The notes beneath the pieces were generated by a model. The model did no database searches. It was not told the DNA's origin and saw only the letters and a program-made list of their open reading frames with translations. A DNA stretch of 64,000 nt from Stutzerimonas nitrititolerans. Lineage in GTDB: Bacteria > Pseudomonadota > Gammaproteobacteria > Pseudomonadales > Pseudomonadaceae. A program made the position numbers and the translations under genes. The stretch is taken from positions 62,001 to 126,000 of the forward strand of contig NZ_RFFL01000008.1 in assembly GCF_003696285.1 (NCBI RefSeq), in the 5' to 3' direction. Of this stretch, positions 55,282-61,848 are shown piece by piece (the first letter of the stretch is position 1; the number at the start of each line of letters is the position of its first letter).

Positions 55282-55617
55282 ATAAGGGACAGATCACAAG
55301 TGAAGACAAGCAGATGCCGAGCCTCTGACCGGGCTCCGTTGCAGCGAAGGCGGGAATGACGGTGATGCATGGAAGATGGCCGGAAGACCGGCACCGTGCT
55401 CCATGAAACCCAAGGCTCACGAGCCAGCCGCCGACTTCATCTGCTGACAGACACCACGAATGGCGTTGGGTTCATCGAACGTTTCGACCATTTGGCGGCG
55501 CGCTCGGCCGGCGGCGACGTCTCGCCCTCCGTTCGAGGCCTTGCGCCAGAGCTTCTCGTTGAGTCTGGCTGCGTCGATGTGTCGCATCTGTCAAATGAAG
55601 AATGATGAATGCATCAC
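55282..55617. other. Intergenic region upstream of the operator-linked gene pair
   Basis: About 335 bases between divergent genes with no recognised gene or RNA. Promoters for both sides should lie here; the right-hand end carries the palindromic operator annotated separately. Confidence 0.55.
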
Positions 55618-55642
55618 GTTTGATATCATTCCGATATCAAAC
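55618..55642. promoter_or_regulatory. Perfect palindromic operator GTTTGATATC-N5-GATATCAAAC
   Basis: Two perfect 10-base arms surround 5 bases, 50 bases before the start of the next gene. The arms are centred 15 bases apart, about 1.5 helical turns, which fits binding by a dimeric helix-turn-helix or winged-helix repressor. No regulator gene is adjacent, so its protein is unknown. Confidence 0.7.
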
Positions 55643-55691
55643 TCCCGTGCGGGATAAGCGCTTTTTTGAATTCGATGCCATGGAGGGCGTC

Positions 55692-56171
55692 ATGAAAAAC
55701 CAGTCTCGATCGGTGGGCCCCCTGGTCACGGCCTCGTTGCTGGAGCGCGCTCGCCAGCGCTTTCGTATCGCGAAAGCCGGGCACCATCTTGATGAAGCCA
55801 GAACCATGCGCGATCTGCTCGCCCAGGACGGCCTGGATATCAATGGCCGACCTCTTGGACCGCAAGGCTTCCACCTTTCAGCTGTCAAAGGACCCGACGT
55901 TCAACCGAGCGAACGATGCGCCGCGGAACCGGGTGCAACCGCCGATTCGCCGGTGTTGTTCGACATGGAGTTCAGCCATCGCGGCGCCGACGGGCAGCTC
56001 ACCCGGGAACTGGTAAGCGTGTGGGTCTCGGACCCCGAATACTTCGCTGGGCATTGCCATCTTAGTCATGACCATCGGCTGTTCGCCTGGGACGACGTAG
56101 TGGGCCAGGTGAAGCTGCCGGATTCGGGCGAACTGCTGGAAGTCGAAGAAATTCGCCGGCGTTCCGTCTGA
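55692..56171 (+). CDS. Unrecognised protein with a WYL-like stretch
   Basis: 159-residue protein, not recognised. The N-terminal half is charged and helical (LVTASLLERARQRFRIAKAG). The C-terminal part, FSHRGADGQLTRELVSVWV followed by FAGHCHLSHDHRLFAW, loosely resembles the pattern of WYL domains, but that is a weak inference. GGAGGG 5 bases upstream favours the ATG at 55692 over 55680. It is the first of two short genes behind a palindromic operator. Confidence 0.65.
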   Translation: MKNQSRSVGPLVTASLLERARQRFRIAKAGHHLDEARTMRDLLAQDGLDINGRPLGPQGFHLSAVKGPDVQPSERCAAEPGATADSPVLFDMEFSHRGADGQLTRELVSVWVSDPEYFAGHCHLSHDHRLFAWDDVVGQVKLPDSGELLEVEEIRRRSV

Positions 56172-56212
56172 TTTTGGCGCTGAACGACAAACACCAGGGA
56201 GCGAGACAAGCG

Positions 56213-56593
56213 ATGACGTGTCATGAGCGGGATCAGCGCCAGTACCACGCCTTGCGCGAGCATATCGATAGTCTGTTGGCGCGTGGCGCATCGCTGGTAG
56301 GGCGCGACCCGGTGAGGCTCTCGCTCGAGGGGCGCACCTTTACCGTGCAGCACGGCATGCTGGTCGGTAGCGAGGACCCACAGGATATGCTGGATGCTTT
56401 CGCCGAGAGCCCGAAGTCGCAAACCCGCCATCGGGAGCTGGCCCTGGACATCTGCCTGCGTCAGCTCAGCGAAGCCATCGAGACGGCGTGCCCGGAGGCT
56501 ATCTCGCTGGATCAGGCTACAGCGCAAATGGCAGAGCGCTGTGCGCCTGCCGGCGCGCGGCCAACAGGCGGCAGAACTCCTCGGGATTCTTGA
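56213..56593 (+). CDS. Unrecognised small protein, overlaps thrB convergently
   Basis: 126-residue charged, mostly helical protein without recognised domain. GGAG at 56198-56201 supports the ATG at 56213; an earlier start at 56174 would place it 2 bases after the previous gene. It runs 77 bases into the 3' end of thrB on the other strand, which is unusual, and its last ~25 residues (Ala, Arg, Gly, Pro-rich) are antisense to thrB. The gene may have been lengthened by loss of its stop codon. Confidence 0.55.
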   Translation: MTCHERDQRQYHALREHIDSLLARGASLVGRDPVRLSLEGRTFTVQHGMLVGSEDPQDMLDAFAESPKSQTRHRELALDICLRQLSEAIETACPEAISLDQATAQMAERCAPAGARPTGGRTPRDS

Positions 56594-57467
56594 TCAGCAC
56601 GTCCTGTCCGGCAAACGCCTGCGCGGCGATCAGGCGCGAAAGCCAGAAGCGCAGGCAGGCGATACGCAGCATGGGCTGCCATAACTCGGCCTCCGCCGGG
56701 GTGAAGCGGCGCAGGCTGGAATAGGCGGCCAGCAAGGCCTCGCTGCGGGTCTGGTCGAGCTCGCCGTTGGGGTGCGAACACCAGTCGTTCACGGCGATCG
56801 CCACGTCGTAGAGCATCGGCCCCGAGCAGGCGTTATAGAAGTCGATCACGCCGGTCAGGTGGCTGCCTTCGAACAGCACGTTGTCACGAAAGAGGTCGGC
56901 ATGCAGGTTGGCCTTGGGCAGCGCGAGGATCTTCGTGCGCAGTTCGGCGATCTCCGCCAGCCCGTCACGCAGCAGCGGCAGTTGCTCCTCGGGCAGGCGC
57001 AGCGCCAGGCTCGGTCCTTCCCGTTGCATCCAGTCCAGCCCGCGGTCGCTGGGGCGTTCGAGGATCCGCTCGCGGGTCGCCAGGTGGATGCGCGCCAGCA
57101 GTCGCCCGACTTCGGCGCAGTGGGCGGCATTCGCTGCGGTGACGTGCTTGCCCGGCAGGCGCGGTTGCAGCAGTGCCGGCTTGCCGGCCAGCGAGCGCAG
57201 TGCCTCCCCCTCGGCGGTCGGTAGCGCATAGGGCACCGGCAAGCGGGCCTGGTGCAGCACCTCGAGCAGTTCGATGAAGAAGGGCAGATCCTGCACCGGC
57301 CCGCGCTCGACCAGCGTCAGTACGTATTCGCCCTGTTCCAGGCTGACGAAGAAATTGCTGTTCTCGGTGCCGGCGACGATGCCCTGGAAGTCGCGTAGAC
57401 GGCCCAGCCGGTAGGGGGCCAGGAAGGCTTCCAGTTCGTGGCGCTCGAGCGGCGTGAATACCGACAT
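56517..57467 (-). CDS. thrB: Homoserine kinase (aminoglycoside phosphotransferase fold)
   Basis: 316-residue kinase of the second homoserine kinase family found in Pseudomonas. The nucleotide loop region GIVAGTENSNFFVSLEQGEY and the catalytic LHADLFRDNVLFEG, followed by GVIDFYNACSG for metal binding, are all intact. It phosphorylates homoserine for threonine synthesis. It lies downstream of the DUF2782 gene on the same strand, as in P. aeruginosa near polA. Confidence 0.93.
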   Translation of the reverse strand: MSVFTPLERHELEAFLAPYRLGRLRDFQGIVAGTENSNFFVSLEQGEYVLTLVERGPVQDLPFFIELLEVLHQARLPVPYALPTAEGEALRSLAGKPALLQPRLPGKHVTAANAAHCAEVGRLLARIHLATRERILERPSDRGLDWMQREGPSLALRLPEEQLPLLRDGLAEIAELRTKILALPKANLHADLFRDNVLFEGSHLTGVIDFYNACSGPMLYDVAIAVNDWCSHPNGELDQTRSEALLAAYSSLRRFTPAEAELWQPMLRIACLRFWLSRLIAAQAFAGQDVLIKNPEEFCRLLAARRQAHSALPFAL

Positions 57468-57496
57468 GGTGGCCTTCCTTCAAGAATTGCGCGCTG

Positions 57497-57778
57497 TTAC
57501 CAGCTGAAGATTTCCCAGGCGGGGATCAGCATGTCCGGTTTGTCGGCGCGGACGAAGTTGCTGTCGCCATCGGCGCGCACAAGGAAATAGGGCTTGCCGT
57601 GCTTGGGGGTGACCTTCACAGCATAGAGGAAGCCATTGACCCGGTATTCCTCCACCGTACGGTCGCCTTCCTGGCGAATGGTCACGTCCGGGTCGCCATC
57701 CACCGACTCCTGGGCGAAACCGCTCAGCGGTACGGCCGTGAGCATGCTGGCGAGCAACAGGTGTTTGAGAGCGCGCAT
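57497..57778 (-). CDS. Periplasmic DUF2782-type protein
   Basis: 93-residue protein with a signal peptide (residues 1-22, ending GFA-QE). The mature part, VTIRQEGDRTVEEYRVNGFL and YAVKVTPKHGKPYFLV, fits DUF2782. Function unknown. It is divergent from polA and 29 bases upstream of thrB on the same strand. Confidence 0.85.
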   Translation of the reverse strand: MRALKHLLLASMLTAVPLSGFAQESVDGDPDVTIRQEGDRTVEEYRVNGFLYAVKVTPKHGKPYFLVRADGDSNFVRADKPDMLIPAWEIFSW

Positions 57779-57854
57779 GATAACCTTGTCCCTTTTCCAG
57801 TGATCGGTCCCGTGCATTCTAGCTGGGGGCCCGTCGAAAAGGTTGATCCCGCTC

Positions 57855-60599
57855 ATGAGTCAAACGCCCCTCGTTCTGGTGGACGGTTCGTCCTACCTTT
57901 ACCGCGCCTTCCACGCCCTGCCGCCGCTGACCACCTCCACCGGCAAACCGACCGGCGCGGTGAAGGGCGTGTTGAACATGCTGCTGTCGCTGCGCCGGCA
58001 ATATCCGGACAGCCCCTTCGCCGTGGTCTTCGATGCCAAGGGCCCGACCTTCCGCGACGAGCTGTTCGCCGAATACAAATCCCACCGCCCGCCGATGCCG
58101 GATGATCTGCGCGGCCAGATCGAGCCGCTGCATGCCAGCGTGCGCGCGCTGGGCCTGCCGCTGCTCTGCGTCGAGGGGGTCGAGGCGGATGACGTGATCG
58201 GCACCCTGGCGCGGCAATGCGCGGCGCTGGGGCGCGACGTGGTGATTTCCACCGGCGACAAGGACATGGCGCAGCTGGTCTGCCCGCACGTTACCCTGGT
58301 CAACACCATGACCGGTAGCGTCTACGACATCGAAGGCGTACGCACCAAGTTCGGTGTCGGGCCGGAGCTGATAATCGATTTCCTCGCGCTGATGGGCGAC
58401 AAGGTCGACAACATTCCTGGCGTGCCCGGCGTCGGCGAAAAAACCGCCTGCGGCCTGCTCAACGGCATTTCCGGCGGACTCAAGGGCCTCTACGACAACC
58501 TCGACCAGGTCGCGGCGCTGCCGATTCGTGGCGCCAAATCCCTGGGGGCCAAGCTGGAGGAGCACCGCGAGGCGGCCTTCATGTCCTACGAGCTGGCGAC
58601 CATCAAGATCGATGTGCCGCTGGATGTGCAGGTGGCCGACCTGATGCCCGGCGAGCCGCACCGCGAGGCGCTGATCGCGCTCTACCGCGAACTGGAGTTC
58701 AAACAGTGGCTCGACGAGCTGCTGCGCGAGGCCAAGGCGGCGGGCGAGAATTGCGAAGTCGCCCCCGAGGATTGCTCGATCCAGGCCGAGGCGCAGTACG
58801 ACACGATACTCGAACAGGCTGAGTTCGACGCGTGGCTGGCCCGTCTGCAGGCCGCCGATTGCTTCGCCTTCGATACCGAGACCACCAGCATCGACGCGCA
58901 GCAGGCGCAACTGGTGGGGGTTTCCTTCGCCATCGAGACCGGCAAGGCCGCCTACGTGCCGCTGTGTCATTCCTACATGGGGGTACCGCAGCAGCTGGAT
59001 CGCGATGCGGTACTCGCTGCGCTCAAGCCGCTACTCGAAGATCCGAACAAGCAGAAGATCTGCCAGCACGGCAAATACGACATGAACGTGCTGATGCACT
59101 ACGGCATCGAGCTGCGCGGCCAGGCCTACGACACCATGCTCGAATCCTACGTGCTGGACGCCACCGCCACCCGCCACGACATGGACAGCCTGGCGCTGAA
59201 GTACCTCGGCCGCGGCACCATCCGCTTCGAGGACATCGCCGGCAAGGGCGCCAAGCAGCTGACCTTCGACCAGATCGCCATCGAGCAGGCCGGGCCTTAC
59301 GCGGCCGAGGATGCCGACGTCACCCTGCGCCTGCATCAAACGTTGCTGGGCAAGCTGGAGGCGACGCCCTCGCTACTCGAGGTTCTGCGCGAGATCGAGA
59401 TGCCGCTGGTGCCGGTGCTGGCGCGCATCGAGCGCAACGGCGCCTTGGTCGACGCACAGCTGCTTGGCCAGCAGAGCGTGGAACTTGGCGAAAAGCTCGT
59501 TGCTCTGGAGCGCGAGGCTTATGAACTCGCCGGCGAGGAATTCAACCTCGGCTCGCCCAAGCAGCTTTGCGCCATCCTCTATGAAAAGCTCGGCTGCCCG
59601 GTATTGTCGAAAACCGCCGGTGGCCAGCCCTCGACGGCCGAAAGCGTACTGGCCGAACTGGCCGATCGTGATTATCCGCTGCCAAAAGTGATCATGCAGC
59701 ACCGTAGCTTGAGCAAGCTCAAGGGCACCTACACCGACAAGTTGCCGCAGCAGATCAACCCGCGCACCGGGCGCATCCACACCAGTTATCACCAGGCGGT
59801 GACGGCGACCGGGCGCCTGTCCTCGTCCGACCCGAACCTGCAGAACATCCCGATCAGAACGGCCGAAGGGCGGCGCATCCGCCAGGCCTTCGTCGCCGCG
59901 CCCGGCTACAAGCTGCTGGCGGCCGACTACTCGCAGATCGAGCTGCGCATCATGGCGCACCTGGCGCAGGATGCGGGCCTGCTGCATGCCTTCCAGAACG
60001 GCCTGGACGTCCACCGCGCCACTGCCGCCGAGGTCTTCGGCGTCGAGCTGGCGCAGGTCACCACCGACATGCGGCGCAGCGCCAAGGCGATCAACTTCGG
60101 TCTGATCTACGGCATGAGTGCTTTCGGCCTGGCCAAGCAGATCGACGTCGGCCGCAAGGAAGCGCAGGAATACATCGATCGCTACTTCGCCCGTTATCCC
60201 GGCGTGCTGGCCTATATGGAGCGCACCCGCGCCCAGGCCGCCGAGCAGGGCTACGTCGAGACGCTGTTCGGCCGTCGCCTCTACCTGCCCGAGATCAACT
60301 CCAAGAACGGCGCCATGCGCAAGGGCGCCGAGCGCACCGCGATCAACGCACCCATGCAGGGCACCGCGGCGGACATCATCAAGCGCGCCATGATCGCGGT
60401 GGATGGCTGGCTGCAGGAGAGCGGCCTGGATGCCCGGGTGATTCTGCAGGTACACGATGAACTGGTGCTGGAGGTGCGCGAGGACCTGCTGGATCAGGTA
60501 CGCGACGCCATCAGCCCGCTGATGAGTCAGGCCGCCGAGCTGGACGTGCCGCTGTTGGTGGAAACCGGCGTGGGCGCTAACTGGGATGAGGCGCACTGA
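57855..60599 (+). CDS. polA: DNA polymerase I
   Basis: 914-residue polymerase with three domains: 5'-3' exonuclease/flap nuclease (residues ~1-290; [29 protein letters not shown]), 3'-5' exonuclease (~310-500; [11 protein letters not shown] with the metal-binding DxE) and the polymerase (~520-914; [34 protein letters not shown] and VHDELVLEV). The proofreading residues look intact. The ATG at 57855 starts the conserved N-terminus rather than the in-frame codon at 57843. An ErsA-like sRNA follows. Confidence 0.97.
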   Translation: MSQTPLVLVDGSSYLYRAFHALPPLTTSTGKPTGAVKGVLNMLLSLRRQYPDSPFAVVFDAKGPTFRDELFAEYKSHRPPMPDDLRGQIEPLHASVRALGLPLLCVEGVEADDVIGTLARQCAALGRDVVISTGDKDMAQLVCPHVTLVNTMTGSVYDIEGVRTKFGVGPELIIDFLALMGDKVDNIPGVPGVGEKTACGLLNGISGGLKGLYDNLDQVAALPIRGAKSLGAKLEEHREAAFMSYELATIKIDVPLDVQVADLMPGEPHREALIALYRELEFKQWLDELLREAKAAGENCEVAPEDCSIQAEAQYDTILEQAEFDAWLARLQAADCFAFDTETTSIDAQQAQLVGVSFAIETGKAAYVPLCHSYMGVPQQLDRDAVLAALKPLLEDPNKQKICQHGKYDMNVLMHYGIELRGQAYDTMLESYVLDATATRHDMDSLALKYLGRGTIRFEDIAGKGAKQLTFDQIAIEQAGPYAAEDADVTLRLHQTLLGKLEATPSLLEVLREIEMPLVPVLARIERNGALVDAQLLGQQSVELGEKLVALEREAYELAGEEFNLGSPKQLCAILYEKLGCPVLSKTAGGQPSTAESVLAELADRDYPLPKVIMQHRSLSKLKGTYTDKLPQQINPRTGRIHTSYHQAVTATGRLSSSDPNLQNIPIRTAEGRRIRQAFVAAPGYKLLAADYSQIELRIMAHLAQDAGLLHAFQNGLDVHRATAAEVFGVELAQVTTDMRRSAKAINFGLIYGMSAFGLAKQIDVGRKEAQEYIDRYFARYPGVLAYMERTRAQAAEQGYVETLFGRRLYLPEINSKNGAMRKGAERTAINAPMQGTAADIIKRAMIAVDGWLQESGLDARVILQVHDELVLEVREDLLDQVRDAISPLMSQAAELDVPLLVETGVGANWDEAH

Positions 60600-60650
60600 A
60601 GGGCGCGCGGGGTTGGATGGAGGTATCCGGAAGTTTTTTCGCGATGTATT

Positions 60651-60678
60651 GAACTTCCGGCTATAGGGTCGAGTCCTA
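60651..60678 (+). promoter_or_regulatory. AlgU (sigma-22) type promoter of the ErsA-like sRNA
   Basis: GAACTT at 60651-60656 is the exact -35 element of AlgU/RpoE promoters; 17 bases later TCCTA (60674-60678) fits the looser -10 consensus. This predicts transcription from about 60683. It matches the known envelope-stress control of ersA in P. aeruginosa. Confidence 0.7.
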
Positions 60679-60682
60679 GGCT

Positions 60683-60811
60683 ACGAAGGGTGTGAAAGCC
60701 CTTCGATGCTCCTTGTTGTGTTAAGTGTTGGCAGATCTCTGGACCTCGCCCTAGCGGTCCGGATTCAACCTCGAACTTCCCCCTCCCCCAACGAAGTTCG
60801 AGGTTTTTTTT
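60683..60811 (+). ncRNA. ersA: ErsA-like small regulatory RNA
   Basis: About 129 bases downstream of polA, the same location as ErsA in P. aeruginosa and functional neighbour of Spot 42 in enterobacteria. A 5' hairpin (CGAAGGG...CCCTTCG, 60684-60705) is followed by a single-stranded stretch with CTCCTTGTTGTG. A 13-bp terminator stem (AACCTCGAACTTC/GAAGTTCGAGGTT) ends in eight T residues. No coding frame occupies it. ErsA acts with Hfq on exopolysaccharide and envelope mRNAs. Identity is judged from position, promoter type and structure. Confidence 0.78.
60767..60811 (+). terminator. Terminator of the ErsA-like sRNA
   Basis: Perfect 13-bp stem with a C-rich 13-base loop (60780-60792) and a run of eight T residues. 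Confidence 0.9.
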
Positions 60812-60875
60812 GCCTGGAGAAAAGTTCCGCGAGAGAAAGGCTTCCTTCGAACGGAAGAATGCGATCTTCGGTAGA

Positions 60876-60999
60876 TTGCGCAGTATCTTGCGCAGCATAT
60901 CTGTGGATAACCTGTGGACAGCGTGCTTCGAGGCGGATGACCAAAGGCGTGGCGTTGATTGCGCAACTTTCTGCACTGCACTGGGCAAGAAGTTGCGCA
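60876..60999. promoter_or_regulatory. Four TTGCGCA motifs upstream of hcp (candidate activator sites)
   Basis: TTGCGCA occurs at 60876, 60888, 60959 and 60993; the third copy extends to the palindrome TTGCGCAA. They lie about 90 to 210 bases before the sigma-54-type promoter of hcp, the usual distance for enhancer sites of a sigma-54 activator. The protein that would bind is unknown. Confidence 0.55.
60902..60921 (-). other. DnaA-box-like pair
   Basis: TGTGGATAA at 60902-60910 is an exact DnaA box (TTATCCACA on the minus strand), and TGTGGACAG at 60913-60921 is a near match. Two boxes alone do not make an origin; they might titrate DnaA or influence the hcp promoter, or be chance. Confidence 0.4.
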
Positions 61000-61085
61000 G
61001 CTTTCTGTGATGCTACGCACAAAGCGGTCTTGCCCCGCCTGGGTCGCTTTAGCCAAGCCATTGATTCATAAGGAATAAATATTCC

Positions 61086-61101
61086 TGGCACGCTCCTTGT
61101 T
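61086..61101 (+). promoter_or_regulatory. Sigma-54-type promoter of hcp
   Basis: TGGCACGCTCCTTGTT matches the -24 element TGGCAC exactly and the -12 element TTGCW except for one base (TTGTT), with correct spacing. Transcription would start near 61113, 36 bases before the hcp start codon. Orphan and H2-type hcp genes are often sigma-54 dependent. Confidence 0.72.
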
Positions 61102-61148
61102 ATGTCTTCTCTGCCATTCCGGCATAAACCAGGCAAAGGAGAGCACTC

Positions 61149-61667
61149 ATGCCAACCCCCGCGTATCTTTCCCTCGAAGGCACCAAACAAGGTCTGATCA
61201 CCGCTGGTACCTTCACCGAGGACTCGGTCGGCAATATCTTCCAGGAAGGTCATGAAGATCAGATTCTGGTGCAGGCATTCCAGCACCAGGTCATCATTCC
61301 GCGCGATCCGCAGTCGGGTCAGCCCACCGGCCAGCGCGTGCACAAGCCGCTGATGATCACCAAGGTCTTCGACAAGTCCTCGCCGCTGATCTTCAATGCC
61401 CTGACGTCCGGCGAACGCCTGAACAAGTGCCGTCTGGAGTGGTACCGCACCTCCTCGACCGGCACCCAGGAGCACTACTACACCATCGAACTGGAAGATG
61501 CGGTGATCGTCGACGTGCAGTCGCGCATGCCCAACTGCCAGGACCCGAACATGTCCCACTTCACCCATCTGGAAGACGTGTACTTCACCTACCGCAAGAT
61601 CGTCTGGACCCATGAAGTCTCCGGCACCTCCGGCTCCGATGACTGGCGTACCCCGATCGCCGGCTGA
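61149..61667 (+). CDS. hcp: Type VI secretion tube protein Hcp (HcpA/B/C type)
   Basis: 172-residue Hcp, which stacks as hexamer rings into the tube fired by the type VI machine. The whole length follows the P. aeruginosa HcpA/B/C pattern: TPAYLSLEGTKQGLITAG, IIPRDPQSGQPTGQRVHKP, WYRTSSTGTQEHYYTIELED and WTHEVSGTSGSDDWR at the end. AAGGAGAG precedes the ATG. It is followed by a terminator, a long hairpin and vgrG. Core sheath and baseplate genes are absent, so this is an orphan hcp-vgrG unit. Confidence 0.95.
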   Translation: MPTPAYLSLEGTKQGLITAGTFTEDSVGNIFQEGHEDQILVQAFQHQVIIPRDPQSGQPTGQRVHKPLMITKVFDKSSPLIFNALTSGERLNKCRLEWYRTSSTGTQEHYYTIELEDAVIVDVQSRMPNCQDPNMSHFTHLEDVYFTYRKIVWTHEVSGTSGSDDWRTPIAG

Positions 61668-61675
61668 GTGATCAG

Positions 61676-61711
61676 CGATTTCGGCCGGGCACGCCTGGCC
61701 GAAGTCGTTTT
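61676..61711 (+). terminator. Terminator after hcp
   Basis: An 11-bp stem (CGATTTCGGCC/GGCCGAAGTCG, one wobble) with a 10-base loop and TTTT tail, 9 bases after the hcp stop. It may let hcp be made in large excess over vgrG. Confidence 0.8.
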
Positions 61712-61737
61712 GCGAAGCAGTCTCCAGAAACGGGTTA

Positions 61738-61778
61738 CGCCGCTCTGGAATGCGGACAGTGCGCATTCCAGAGCGGCG
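61738..61778 (+). promoter_or_regulatory. 16-bp perfect hairpin between hcp and vgrG
   Basis: CGCCGCTCTGGAATGC pairs perfectly with GCATTCCAGAGCGGCG around a 9-base loop. No T-run follows, so it is unlikely to be a simple terminator; an RNA-processing or stabilising structure is possible. Confidence 0.6.
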
Positions 61779-61848
61779 CCTCTGTGGTACATCGACACCC
61801 CTCACCGCGCCACGCGCCGATCAATGGATTGATCCAAGAGGAACACGC

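Noticed and set aside
60902-60921. Replication origin
   Set aside because: Only one exact and one near DnaA box are present, without an AT-rich unwinding region or dnaA/dnaN/gyrB neighbours.
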